From NCBI GenBank assembly GCA_030064795.1, contig JASJEI010000042.1, positions 1-42,533 of the forward strand: 42,533 nucleotides of DNA, written 5' to 3'. This document shows, piece by piece, positions 31,606-40,874 of this stretch (the stretch's first letter is position 1; every line of letters starts with the position of its first letter). This DNA comes from Pleurocapsa sp. MO_226.B13 (lineage in GTDB: Bacteria > Cyanobacteriota > Cyanobacteriia > Cyanobacteriales > Xenococcaceae). The notes below the pieces were generated by a model. The model was not told where the DNA came from. It did not search any database and saw only the letters and a list, made by a program, of their open reading frames with translations. The position numbers and the translations under genes are program-made.

Positions 31606-33129
31606 GGTGGCTTCTCATCTTGATTGGGAAACAGTTGGATAATGAGCAGAAGTACTGAATCTAAAGGCAAAACCTAATGTCCTAATGTCTACAATTGTAG
31701 TAATTTTATTTTTGGGGATTTGTTAAAAAAATATATATGTCAATTTGTCTTCTAGATTACTGAGACTATTATTGATATTGGTTATTCGAGCGAGCGAACC
31801 CGATCGCGAGCCATGGTCGATCATTTGTCGAACATCTGATTATAATTTTTTTAGCTGTTACTTTGCCTGCTTGATTTGGCTGAATTGTCAAGTGATTGGT
31901 TCGGTTGAGTTTATTTGAGAAATTCAAATATACGGTTTCAGTGCAAGCAAACGCAACACAATATAATTCACTTTGTAAATAAGTAGATTTTTAAATTACT
32001 TAGAACTCAACATTAATCCAAGGGATTTAAGAATTACTTATCGTTGTCAATTTCAAAATAATTGAATAGTGGACAAACAACTCTAGAATTTTAATAAAAG
32101 TTTATATTAATATTTTTGTCAAGATTGCCAAGAGAAACTGCATCAAAAAGATGTCAGTTCTGCTAAATGAGCATTTAATTTTGTAAAAGGTTAGAGCGAT
32201 AAAACCTGTATTCTTTATTTGACAGATCTAAGTAATAAAACGGATAAAAAAAGGAAATCTTTAGCTAGTGAACCCCGTTCGTTTGAAAACAGGGGGCGAC
32301 AACCAGAAGCTTACCAATTCAAGACTTTGACAGCTTCAATCAGAGCGTCAACGAACTCTAAAAATTCTTCTGACTCTCTCTTTTTCAAAAGTTATTTAGG
32401 CGGGTTTTAGCTAAATAATCTTGATAGAAATTGCTGCAATTGTCATCTAGCGCGATCGTTATTTAGTTTTTTTGGGCAAGCGATCGCGCTGCGGGTATTT
32501 ATTTAACATTTATTACTGTTTGTTTTTGTCTCCTCAAAACGATCGAGACGGATAATTGTGCCGAATTGTTCCTCAGTTTGACCAAAATTTTTGCTGATTT
32601 TTGCGAGCAACTATTATTGTGAAAAAAAGTATTTATAAATACCAATATTCTAGTCAACAATCTTTTTTATAATTTTTTTAATATTGCTGGAGAAGCGTGT
32701 AGACAACAGTTTTTAAATGTCTCCCCAAAAGCTCTAGCGTTTTTTTATTCAAACAAGGACTAGTTGTAAATATTCAGTAAACAGCTAACCACCTCCCTCT
32801 AACCTGTTAAATAATAGCCAATTAATAATTTTGGCCCTAGTGAAAATTCTCTATATAAATGATTGGTGAGTATTACAGGGCAAAACTCAGACAAATCTGC
32901 TATTTTAAAGTCTTATTTTGCTAAAAATTGCAGTAAGCTACATATTTTTGCCCTAAAAGCCACGATAATTTCTCATCAATGCTATATACGTTCTTAATAG
33001 CGTTTTCCAATTAAGTGTGATTTTTTATACTATGGTCATCTGGACTGAGATTAGAACGCTGATTAGTTAAGAGAGATTAATTTTCTTGTCCCAACCAAAA
33101 GACTGATAGCAATAAAACCTCGCCTTTGA
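31606..33129. other. 1.5-kb AT-rich region without a supported gene
   Basis: Between the divergent hybrid kinase start and the 3' end of the tandem phosphatase gene. Only short frames occur; a 63-codon TTG-start frame at 32219-32410 has no recognisable features. It holds a 12-bp palindrome near the kinase start (31689-31700), a tandem CCTAATGT pair near 31675-31688, and one HIP1 octamer near 32480. No tRNA, rRNA or CRISPR pattern was seen. It may contain unannotated small RNAs, long leaders or decayed genes. Confidence 0.55.
31689..31700. promoter_or_regulatory. 12-bp palindrome upstream of the hybrid kinase
   Basis: CTACAATTGTAG is perfectly symmetric and lies 84 bp upstream of the kinase start codon, a reasonable distance for an operator. 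The binding protein is unknown. Confidence 0.3.
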
Positions 33130-34470
33130 TTACAAAGCTCCCGCTGCGGTGCGATCGAGAATACTTCCCCCACTCAAGTGAGTCGTGATATTGATAGCTT
33201 GTAATACAGGTTCACCTGCTGCACCGTTGGGATAGTCAATAACGCTCACTGCGCCATTACCCTGTTTAATGTTCCAAAAATTCTCTGGCTTTAGTCCGAG
33301 TAAATAACAGAGGATAACTTTATTAATGGCATCGTGAGCTACGACTAGTCCTGTTTGGGGAGTATCGGTATTGCTGCGCTTTTCAACGATTTTGTTCCAA
33401 GCTGCAACACCCCGATCCCAAACCTGCTGGAGATTTTCTCCTTCTGGCATTTGGACGGTTTCGGGTCGATCTTTCCACTGTTGGAGTAGTTCGGGATAGT
33501 CGGCTTGAATTTCTGCTTCCAGCATTCCTTCCCATAAGCCGTGACAAATTTCTCTTAATTGTGAGGTGGTTTCTAAGGGAACGTCGGGATGGTGTTGCAA
33601 AATAATTTCGGCGGTTTCTTTGGGACGTAACATCGAACTGGAGACGGCAAAATCAATCGGTATATTTTGTAAAAATGTGCCAGCTTTTTTGCCTTGCGAT
33701 CGCCCGTTATCATTGAGAGGAATGTCCCTGATCCCTTGAAAACGGGATTCTTTATTCCAATTGGTTTCTCCATGACGTACCAGTAGTAAACGAGGCCCAG
33801 AATGAGGAGGACGGACGGAAGGGACGGGAATACCCAAATGTGAAGTTTGATTGAGAGATTCTAGCTGAACGGGTTCGCCAAAGTCGCCCGTAAAGTTGAG
33901 TATATTAATACAGCAATTAGACTGTTGGATCGAGTGATAGCGATCGCAAGTTACACCAATAGCACTCATAATCAGACAGCGGTTGATACCATTATGAGCG
34001 ACGATCGAAATAGTCTGACCCCGATGTTTGGCGATGGTTTCCTGCCAAAAACCTTGAGCTTGTTGATAAAGAGAAAGCACGGGATAATGTTCTGTACCAT
34101 CCTCTAAAATCATCTTAAATTCGTGGGGATTTTGTTTCCACTGACGATAATCGTCACTAAAGTCGTTAATTACGGTTTCTTTTTTTAGTTTTTCCCACAG
34201 AGGTAGATCTATCTCCATCAGGTTGTCTGTAGGTTGTAATTCAGGCGGGTTTTCTAATCCCGATCGAATCGTTTCAGCGGTTTGTTTGGCTCGTTGTAGA
34301 GGACTACAATAAAAAGCGTCAATTTTGAGGTCTCTTAAAGCCTGACTTACTAATTGCGCGTCAGCAATTCCTTTAGCTGTTAAAACAGATTCATCGCAAC
34401 GACCTTGAATTATCTTTTGTGCGTTGTAGGTGCTTTGTCCGTGACGAACGATAATTACGCGAGTAGTCAA
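33130..34470 (-). CDS. Tandem-domain histidine phosphatase (phosphoglycerate mutase-like)
   Basis: Cytoplasmic protein of 446 residues made of two complete histidine-phosphatase domains. Domain 1 has VRHGQSTYN (H10) and second His H159 in IVAHNGINR. Domain 2 has LVRHGETNWN (H233) and H379 in VVAHDAINK. Both keep the catalytic Arg/His pair and the RxxxTAE helix (QRAKQTAETI and LRPKETAEII), so both could be active. Double-domain proteins of this length are conserved in cyanobacteria and annotated variously as phosphoglycerate mutase, alpha-ribazole phosphatase or phosphoserine phosphatase; the substrate cannot be read from sequence. No partner gene is on the same strand, and its start is divergent from the CPBP protease gene by 118 bp. 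Confidence 0.9.
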   Translation of the reverse strand: MTTRVIIVRHGQSTYNAQKIIQGRCDESVLTAKGIADAQLVSQALRDLKIDAFYCSPLQRAKQTAETIRSGLENPPELQPTDNLMEIDLPLWEKLKKETVINDFSDDYRQWKQNPHEFKMILEDGTEHYPVLSLYQQAQGFWQETIAKHRGQTISIVAHNGINRCLIMSAIGVTCDRYHSIQQSNCCINILNFTGDFGEPVQLESLNQTSHLGIPVPSVRPPHSGPRLLLVRHGETNWNKESRFQGIRDIPLNDNGRSQGKKAGTFLQNIPIDFAVSSSMLRPKETAEIILQHHPDVPLETTSQLREICHGLWEGMLEAEIQADYPELLQQWKDRPETVQMPEGENLQQVWDRGVAAWNKIVEKRSNTDTPQTGLVVAHDAINKVILCYLLGLKPENFWNIKQGNGAVSVIDYPNGAAGEPVLQAINITTHLSGGSILDRTAAGAL

Positions 34471-34588
34471 ACTTCTAATCCTCTCAATAAATTCACCTTC
34501 GTTATTGTATCTGCAAACAGAGTTATCTCTGGTATTTAGGCTTTCATTTTATTGATAACTCTTCGGGGAAAAGGGATAATGCGGAATA

Positions 34589-36172
34589 GTGATTAAAACC
34601 AATAATTATAAAATATCGATACTGATGACATTAAAACGAGCCATTCTCGCTCTACTTACTATATTTGCGATCGCCAGAATCGGCTTTTCTTTGAATAATA
34701 GTTTGTCTCAACCCCAGATTCAAGGTCGTTTGGAACTATATCAAACTAATTTAGTTCTCCACGTCGCAGAATTTAAGTCTAGTCCCCAAGATGAATTCGA
34801 TCTAAACAGTGCGGTAAGCTCTTTAGTTGGAGAAGATCCTTATTCGGCTGCTAGTAAACAGTATCAGAAAGTTCGTTCCCAATTAGTAACCAGTCGTGAT
34901 AATTTTGTCTCTCAATTGAATCAATTAAGTAGTACTGATACAGAGACGATCGCACCAGAGAGTGATTTTGCCCAAAGAGAACAGATTGAGGAGCAAATCG
35001 CTGAATTAGATCGGTTTATTAATGAAATAGACCTCAAACGAGGTATTTTAGCTGCGGTGCAAAAACAGCCAGAAGCAGCAATTTCTATTTGGGATGGTGA
35101 GATTAGTCGGCTTAGCGATGCTCAAAATACTTATGTCCAGACAGCTAGAGTACTCAAACAATTGTGGCAAGAGCAAACTTCACAATTACAAGCCGATGCT
35201 GCCTCGATTATTAGTAGTAATTTAGATAGTTGGTTTCGCTATCAGGCTTTAGCTAAATTAGATCGGGTTAATAACTTTACTGACGATTTAGCTCTACTTC
35301 AAGAACGAGAGAGAAAAATTGCTGCCAATTCTGTATTTAAATTAGCTTTTATTAGTGCTTTTCCGGTTTTTGGCGGTATTTTTGGGACGATTTTATTGGT
35401 GTTTCTAATCGTACAAAGATTAATCCAAAAAGAAGCTGCAATTCTCGCTACCAATAGTAATCTAAATTGGGAAACCCCCTGGGATTGGGAAATAACCTGG
35501 CAAGTTTTAATTGTTGGCTTTTTCTTTATTGCTCAAATTGCTTTACCGTTGCTGCTAGGGATTTTAAATATTAATCCAGTTAATTCTTCTCTGAGAATCA
35601 AATCTTTATATGTTTTGGGGACATATCTGGCAATGGCAATTGGGGGAATTTCGGTTCTATATTTATCCATTAAATCTTTTTTTCCTTTACCTCAAGATTG
35701 GTTTAAATTCAAATTTCTGGATAACTGGATTGTCTGGGGATTTGGAGGCTATTTAGTAGCTGTACCCTTAGTACTATTAGTATCTTTAATCAATCAACAA
35801 ATATGGCAGGGACAAGGAGGAAGTAATCCTCTACTACTTTTGGCTTTGCAAGCTCAGGATCGCCTAGCTTTAATCATCTTTTTTGTTACTTCTTCGATCG
35901 CTGCACCAATGTTTGAAGAAATCATGTTTCGGGGTTTTTTATTACCTTCTTTAACTCGTTATATTTCTGTCACCAGTGCAATTATAGTTAGTGCATTCAT
36001 TTTTGCCATCGCTCACTTAAGTTTGTCCGAAGTCTTACCGTTAGCTACTCTGGGGATAGTATTGGGATTTGTCTACACGCGATCGCGCAATCTGCTCGCT
36101 CCAATGTTATTACACGGCTTATGGAATAGTGGTACATTAATTAGCTTGTTTATTCTCGGTAGTGGAGTTTAA
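34589..36172 (+). CDS. CPBP-family intramembrane glutamic endopeptidase
   Basis: Membrane protease of 527 residues, Rce1/Abi superfamily. After a signal-anchor (about 14-34), a soluble periplasmic helical domain (about 40-250) precedes some eight membrane helices. The CPBP catalytic motifs are E443-E444 and R448 in MFEEIMFRGFLLPSL, and H476 in FAIAHLSLSE; a third motif at GLWNSGT is also present. The large N-terminal domain is typical of cyanobacterial members. The start is uncertain: GTG 34589 has a purine-rich GGGGAAAAGGG ahead, while ATG 34625 (MTLKRAILAL) gives the more usual N-terminus. Bacterial CPBP proteases act in bacteriocin self-immunity, protein maturation or thylakoid biology; the client is unknown. 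Confidence 0.88.
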   Translation: MIKTNNYKISILMTLKRAILALLTIFAIARIGFSLNNSLSQPQIQGRLELYQTNLVLHVAEFKSSPQDEFDLNSAVSSLVGEDPYSAASKQYQKVRSQLVTSRDNFVSQLNQLSSTDTETIAPESDFAQREQIEEQIAELDRFINEIDLKRGILAAVQKQPEAAISIWDGEISRLSDAQNTYVQTARVLKQLWQEQTSQLQADAASIISSNLDSWFRYQALAKLDRVNNFTDDLALLQERERKIAANSVFKLAFISAFPVFGGIFGTILLVFLIVQRLIQKEAAILATNSNLNWETPWDWEITWQVLIVGFFFIAQIALPLLLGILNINPVNSSLRIKSLYVLGTYLAMAIGGISVLYLSIKSFFPLPQDWFKFKFLDNWIVWGFGGYLVAVPLVLLVSLINQQIWQGQGGSNPLLLLALQAQDRLALIIFFVTSSIAAPMFEEIMFRGFLLPSLTRYISVTSAIIVSAFIFAIAHLSLSEVLPLATLGIVLGFVYTRSRNLLAPMLLHGLWNSGTLISLFILGSGV

Positions 36173-36204
36173 TCTTAAGCTAAAAATAAACTAGCAAAAT
36201 CAGA

Positions 36205-36240
36205 AAGTTACAGAGATAAATACTATACTATTTGTAACTT
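36205..36240. promoter_or_regulatory. Inverted repeat between CPBP and DUF928 genes
   Basis: AAGTTACA (36205-36212) and TGTAACTT (36233-36240) flank 20 bases. There is no T-run, so it is as likely a regulator site for the DUF928 gene, 71 bp downstream, as a terminator. Confidence 0.3.
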
Positions 36241-36310
36241 ATTGAACGTTCAGGCAAAAGCTATCAAAATAACAGCGTATTTTGCTGGTTTTGAGGTCAA
36301 CTAGATACAA

Positions 36311-37093
36311 ATGGTCAGTACTATTACTCCAGTCGTTATCTTTCTGCTGCTCAATAGCAATTTAGTCGTAGCACAATCGATCGGACAACCAAGCCGAGAT
36401 CGATTCTTATCGGCAAAACAAGATACTCAAACCGACAAAACCGACAAAACTGAAGAATCTTTAGATTTTTCTGGCACTGGTCGTCCAGGACAGCAAACAG
36501 CAGGGGAAAGTCGTAGTAGTTGTGCTAGTAGCGATAATCATCTCCAAGCTGTAATCCCGATCTCCAACTCTGGTAAAACTGTTTCTGGACATCCTCGTTT
36601 CTGGGTATATTTCCCCTACACTTCCCAGCAAGTCAGTCAAGTAGAATTTATCCTCCAGGATCGAGAAAGACAAGATATCTGGCGATCGCAATTTAAACTA
36701 GAAAATAACAATCCAGGCTACAAAAGCTTTTCTCTTCCCGAAACCGAAGCACCTCTGGAAGTAGAAGGCTGGTATCGCTGGTATGTTAAGGTTTATTGCG
36801 ATGCTCAAACTGCTTCTGCTGTCTATGTCCAAGGTTGGGTCAAACGAATCCCTTTAATTTCCCAATTATATTTAGAGCTACAACAACAGCCTCAACAGTC
36901 TCATCAAATTTATAGCCAGCATGGTATTTGGTACGACGCGATCGATCGCTTACTAAGTTTGTATCAAGAGCAACCAGGAAATATAGCCCTAGAACGAGAT
37001 TGGCAAAACATAATTAGAGCCAAAGGAGTACAATTACAAACCTTACCCTGCGTAGAAACTAGCTACAAAGCAATCAAACAATTTGGGAAATAG
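36311..37093 (+). CDS. DUF928 domain secreted protein
   Basis: Secreted protein of 260 residues. A short signal peptide (TPVVIFLLLNSNLVVAQS) is followed by a polar, low-complexity linker, then the DUF928 pattern: GRPGQQTAGESR with SSC, LQAVIPISNSGKTVSGHPRF, WVYFPYTSQ, FILQD and WYRWYVKVYCD. DUF928 is common in cyanobacteria, often next to CHASE2, CHAT or TPR genes, and has no known function. Two Cys lie in or near the domain core and could form a disulfide. Its own promoter probably lies in the 138-bp gap after the CPBP gene. The following subtilisin gene is on the same strand, 148 bp away. Confidence 0.8.
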   Translation: MVSTITPVVIFLLLNSNLVVAQSIGQPSRDRFLSAKQDTQTDKTDKTEESLDFSGTGRPGQQTAGESRSSCASSDNHLQAVIPISNSGKTVSGHPRFWVYFPYTSQQVSQVEFILQDRERQDIWRSQFKLENNNPGYKSFSLPETEAPLEVEGWYRWYVKVYCDAQTASAVYVQGWVKRIPLISQLYLELQQQPQQSHQIYSQHGIWYDAIDRLLSLYQEQPGNIALERDWQNIIRAKGVQLQTLPCVETSYKAIKQFGK

Positions 37094-37241
37094 AGAGAGC
37101 AAAAAAATAATTTTTGTCCTTTGTCCGAAACCAAGTCAAAAACAAAATAATCGATAGGTTTTATGAAGCAGCCAAACTGTATTAGATATCGAGGTATTAC
37201 GTTATCTTAGTAGGTAAGCCAATAATACATAAAGAGTAGCT

Positions 37242-39011
37242 ATGAAAAGACTATTGCTGCTGTGCCTGTTTATTTTAGGATTGAGTTTTGCCCTAATTAA
37301 TTTTAAAGGACTGGCACAACAAGGAGAATTTAACTCTATTATTTTAGATTTTAAGGAAGATATTCCGATCGCGACTGTTAGCGAAGAGATCAAAGAACTT
37401 TCTCAGAAATATAATCAACAGGTTAATTTAAACAGTATTTTCTCCATTAACGATCGCGTTTATATCGTTGAGGGAGATAAAAAAATCCTCAAGGAATTAA
37501 AGCGATCGCCTTTAAGTAAAGATACTGAATATATCGAAGCAAATTATTTGTATCATGCTCTAGAAGTTCCCAACGATCCTGAATATAGCCGACAGTGGAA
37601 CTTCCGCAATATTAACGTCGAAAAAGCTTGGGATGAAACCAAAGGCGAGGGCGTTACCGTAGCGGTAATTGATACGGGAGTCAGTAAAGTACCCGATCTC
37701 AAGTTAACCAAATTCGTCTCAGGCTATGATTTTGTCAACGATAAAGACGATGCCAGTGACGACAACGGACACGGTACTCATGTGGCAGGGACAGTTGCCC
37801 AATCTACTAATAATGGCTACGGTGTAGCGGGAATTGCCTACAAAGCCCAAATTATGCCCCTCAAGGTGCTAGCTGCTAGAGGTGGTGGCACAATTGCCGA
37901 CATTGCCGAAGCAATTAAGTTTGCTGCCGATAATGGTGCAGACGTAATCAATATGAGTTTAGGCGGTGGCGGTGCGAGCAATATGATGGAGGAAGCAATT
38001 AAATACGCCCACAACAAAGGAGTAGTAATTATTGCTGCTGCGGGTAACGAAAATCGCAACTCCTCTTCCTATCCCGCTCGTTATCCCGATGTGATTAGCG
38101 TTTCGGCGATCGATGCAGCAGGAGACAAAGCCCCCTATTCCAACTTTGGTGCGGGAGTCGATATCTCTGCCCCTGGAGGTAGCGAAGCGGGTAAAATCGT
38201 CCAAAATACCGTCAATCCTCGGACTGGGGAATCGGTATTCGTCGGCTTCCAAGGAACTAGTATGGCAGCCCCCCACGTAGCAGGTGTAGCAGCCTTGATT
38301 CGAGCTACAGGAGTTGAAGATCCCAACGAAGTTCGAGATATCCTCAAACAATCTGCACGCAAAATCCAAGAAGACCATCTCAATCATTTTGGTTCGGGAC
38401 AGTTAGATGCTGGTGCAGCGGTAGAATTAGCCCTCAAAGGCAAAATTACCTTTAATGATTTCTTCCGTTGGCTGCGTAAGAGTGGTTATCTCAATATCGG
38501 CTTCTGGCTCGATGGTGGTGCAGTCGCCCTCTTACCCAAACTTGCTATGGTAATTGGTTCCTATCTCTTGGCTTGGTTCTTACGCAACTACTTACCAATG
38601 ACTCTCGGTTTAAATACAGGTTTGATTTTTGGTAGTTCGGGACTATTTTTCCTCCAGGGTTTATATATCTTCGATCTACCCCAATGGCCGATGCGCTTGG
38701 CTGGTAGTTCTCTTCCCGAATTAGGTAATGTGGTTTTGGGTAACACTAGCCTCAATCCCTTCTTTGCTAGCGTTCTGATTCCCTTGGTCTTAATCGTTTT
38801 ATTACTCGGACATCCCAGTTTAAAATGGTTTGCGATCGGCTCTAGTATTGGGGTGGCTGCTTGTTTGGCAATTAGTGCCTTTAGCGATCCTAGTCTCTGG
38901 TTAATTGGCAACGGTGCGATCGCCCAAGCTTATTTGCTGATTAATGCCTTGCTCTGTTTGGGTTTGGCATATTTAGCCAGTCAGAAGGAAAAACAACGAG
39001 CAAGAGTTTAA
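37242..39011 (+). CDS. Subtilisin-family (S8) protease with C-terminal membrane domain
   Basis: Exported serine protease of 589 residues. A signal peptide (about 1-25, LLLLCLFILGLSFALIN) is followed by an I9-like propeptide (about 30-108) and a complete S8 catalytic domain: D144 in VAVIDTGV, H177 in NGHGTHVAGT, oxyanion N269 in AAAGNEN and S340 in GTSMAAPHVAG. After about residue 405 the chain contains a basic stretch and four or five hydrophobic helices (about 425-445, 448-475, 505-528, 535-552, 560-580), so the protease is membrane-tethered with its catalytic domain outside the cytoplasm. Such membrane-fused S8 proteins occur in cyanobacteria but lack assigned substrates. RBS AAAGAG precedes the ATG. 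A strong terminator follows. Confidence 0.92.
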   Translation: MKRLLLLCLFILGLSFALINFKGLAQQGEFNSIILDFKEDIPIATVSEEIKELSQKYNQQVNLNSIFSINDRVYIVEGDKKILKELKRSPLSKDTEYIEANYLYHALEVPNDPEYSRQWNFRNINVEKAWDETKGEGVTVAVIDTGVSKVPDLKLTKFVSGYDFVNDKDDASDDNGHGTHVAGTVAQSTNNGYGVAGIAYKAQIMPLKVLAARGGGTIADIAEAIKFAADNGADVINMSLGGGGASNMMEEAIKYAHNKGVVIIAAAGNENRNSSSYPARYPDVISVSAIDAAGDKAPYSNFGAGVDISAPGGSEAGKIVQNTVNPRTGESVFVGFQGTSMAAPHVAGVAALIRATGVEDPNEVRDILKQSARKIQEDHLNHFGSGQLDAGAAVELALKGKITFNDFFRWLRKSGYLNIGFWLDGGAVALLPKLAMVIGSYLLAWFLRNYLPMTLGLNTGLIFGSSGLFFLQGLYIFDLPQWPMRLAGSSLPELGNVVLGNTSLNPFFASVLIPLVLIVLLLGHPSLKWFAIGSSIGVAACLAISAFSDPSLWLIGNGAIAQAYLLINALLCLGLAYLASQKEKQRARV

Positions 39012-39094
39012 AGGAGTAAGAAAATGAACTTTTGTTTTTCCGAACCATAGTATAATCCTGGTTTTCTGCCAATAGATCGCAATTGATTTCAATT

Positions 39095-39138
39095 ACTGAG
39101 TTCTAAGTTGTTAAGATAATTTGGAACTCAGTTTTTTT
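39095..39138 (+). terminator. Rho-independent terminator after the subtilisin gene
   Basis: ACTGAGTTC (39095-39103) pairs with GAACTCAGT (39124-39132) and is followed by a run of T to 39138. The loop is 20 bases. It sits 84 bp after the stop codon. Confidence 0.8.
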
Positions 39139-39153
39139 GTGAGCTAATTTTTG

Positions 39154-39369
39154 ATGAAAGTTACAGGCAAAATTGAACAGAAAGGATTTGGTTTTGGGGT
39201 TTATGCCTTGGTGACGGATGATGGTACTACCTACGAACTAAAAGATTATCCAGCCGAACTAGAACAAGAAGGGATTGAGGTCGAAGTAACGGGTAAAATC
39301 CGCGAAGATGTGATGACGATGGCGATGATTGGCAAGGTTCTGGAAGTCGAGTCTTATAAGCTGCTGTAG
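39154..39369 (+). CDS. Small OB-like beta protein, 71 residues
   Basis: Cytoplasmic protein without signal peptide. The pattern MKVTGKIEQKGFGFGVYALV, DDGTTYELKDYPAEL, EVEVTGKIREDVMTMAMIG and KVLEVESYKLL alternates in five short strands, like the small OB-fold or SH3-like barrel proteins common in cyanobacteria. No function is assigned. ATG 39154 is preferred to TTG 39151. The gene begins 15 bp after the T-run of the subtilisin terminator, so its promoter must be within or close to that hairpin. Confidence 0.65.
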   Translation: MKVTGKIEQKGFGFGVYALVTDDGTTYELKDYPAELEQEGIEVEVTGKIREDVMTMAMIGKVLEVESYKLL

Positions 39370-39418
39370 GCGTTGCCGATCTATAGTATGCAACAAATAA
39401 TAATACGGTTCGCAGCCA

Positions 39419-39439
39419 TAAGCTCTAAGCTTTAAGCTC
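39419..39439. repeat. Heptamer TAAGCTC/T repeats
   Basis: Three consecutive 7-bp units, TAAGCTC, TAAGCTT and TAAGCTC, in the 164-bp gap before the second tetR gene. Same STRR class as the arrays at 11719 and 22864. Confidence 0.7.
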
Positions 39440-39533
39440 TTTAAATGCATAGAGAAAAGTTGCAGCTCAACTCAATCTTGAAAAATCTTCAAACGAACAT
39501 TCGGTATAATAGAGAAAAAATCGGATTAACTAA

Positions 39534-40079
39534 ATGCCGAAAGAAGAAGTAGTTACCAAACTAATCCCAATATTCCGACATTATGGCTATGAAGGAGCTA
39601 CCATATCTCGCTTATCGCAAGCTACAGGCTTAAAGAAAGCCAGTCTTTATCATCACTTTCAGGGAGGTAAAGAACAAATGGCAGAAGCTGTTTTAGACTA
39701 TCTTAGGGATTGGATCGAGGCAAATATATTTGCACCTTTGCAGTCGGACAAAGCACCTCGCGATCGCATTTTAGCGATGAGTGAGGGAATAGATAAGTTT
39801 TACCAAAGCGGTCAAACTCCTTGTTTTTTGGCGGTAATGTCTTTAGGAGAAGCAGATAATATATTTCACCAACAGCTAGAACAGTCCCTCAAACAATGGC
39901 TCGATACTCTGACTCAAATTGTCGAGGAAACTGGAGTCGAACCAAAACAAGCTCGTCAAAGAGCCGAAGATGCGATAATAACGATCCAAGGTGCATTAGT
40001 CTTAGTAAGAGTTACCAAAGATACGAAGATTTTTCAACGGGCGATCGCCAAAATTCCGCAAATTTTGTTACCAGATTAA
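39534..40079 (+). CDS. TetR/AcrR-family regulator (LmrA/YxaF-like)
   Basis: Repressor of 181 residues. The N-terminal HTH is IFRHYGYEGATISRLSQATG then LKKASLYHHFQGGKEQMAEAV, which matches the LmrA/YxaF subgroup that controls stress and detoxification genes. The C-terminal domain (about 75-181) is helical and would bind the inducer. Its stop is 5 bp from the stop of the convergent glutathione transferase gene, so the two share transcription termination or antisense overlap rather than a promoter. Targets are unknown. No clear palindromic operator was found by eye in the upstream gap. Confidence 0.88.
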   Translation: MPKEEVVTKLIPIFRHYGYEGATISRLSQATGLKKASLYHHFQGGKEQMAEAVLDYLRDWIEANIFAPLQSDKAPRDRILAMSEGIDKFYQSGQTPCFLAVMSLGEADNIFHQQLEQSLKQWLDTLTQIVEETGVEPKQARQRAEDAIITIQGALVLVRVTKDTKIFQRAIAKIPQILLPD

Positions 40080-40084
40080 AACTA

Positions 40085-40792
40085 TCAATCATTCTGTTTA
40101 ATACTGGCTGCGGTTTGACCGAAAAGAATTTTTTTACTTTCTTCGGTTACGGTTGGCTGGCTGGAAACTTCTTTGGCTTTTTCAAAAGCTTTGATTACCG
40201 CTGGACGAGAGGCAATACTATCAAACCAACGTTTAAGATCGGGAAAATCATTTAGGTTTTGCTGTTGTTTGGCATAAGGAACGATCCAAGGATAGCAAGC
40301 CATATCTGCAATGGAATATTCCCCTGCTATGTAGTCTTTTCCTGCTAATTGATTATTCAATACTCCATAGAGTCGATTAGTTTCCCGAACATAGCGATCG
40401 CTGGCATAGGGAATTTTCTCTGGTGCATATTGATTGAAGTGATGGTTTTGTCCTGCCATTGGCCCCAAACCGCCAACTTGCCAAAATAGCCATTCCGTTA
40501 CGGTTTTGCGATCGCGCAAATTATCAGGTAAAAATTTTCCTGTTTTCTCTGCTAGGTAAAGTAAAATCGCCCCTGATTCAAATACAGATACTGGTTCGCC
40601 ACCATCAGCAGGTGCAGTATCGATAATCGCTGGGATTCGATTATTCGGGGATATTTTCAGAAATTCGGGCTTAAACTGATCGCCTTTAGCAATATTGACG
40701 GGATGAATTTGATAATCTACTTCCGCTTCTTCAAGGAAAATGGTTATTTTGTGACCGTTGGGTGTAGACCAGTAATATAGTTGAATGGTCAT
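40085..40792 (-). CDS. Glutathione S-transferase family disulfide reductase, YfcG/YghU-like
   Basis: Soluble protein of 235 residues with an N-terminal thioredoxin-like GST domain (about 1-85) and C-terminal helical domain (about 90-215). MTIQLYYWSTPNGHKITIFL carries the TPNGHK motif of the YfcG/Ure2p group, whose conserved Thr/Asn replace the classical Tyr/Ser. NNRIPAIID with the cis-Pro and FESGAILLYLAE complete the glutathione site. E. coli YfcG is a disulfide-bond reductase using two glutathiones; thiol redox chemistry is the likeliest role here. The gene is convergent with a TetR regulator gene, ending 5 bp apart. Confidence 0.9.
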   Translation of the reverse strand: MTIQLYYWSTPNGHKITIFLEEAEVDYQIHPVNIAKGDQFKPEFLKISPNNRIPAIIDTAPADGGEPVSVFESGAILLYLAEKTGKFLPDNLRDRKTVTEWLFWQVGGLGPMAGQNHHFNQYAPEKIPYASDRYVRETNRLYGVLNNQLAGKDYIAGEYSIADMACYPWIVPYAKQQQNLNDFPDLKRWFDSIASRPAVIKAFEKAKEVSSQPTVTEESKKILFGQTAASIKQND

Positions 40793-40874
40793 GATTTTTG
40801 GGGAATGACAGCAATAAGTTAATTTGAATTTATTTCTAGTTTACTGAACCTTGGATAAATCTAATCAATAGCCG

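Noticed and set aside
32219..32410. 63-codon TTG-start frame
   Set aside because: Low-complexity polar sequence without recognisable features; not supported as a gene.
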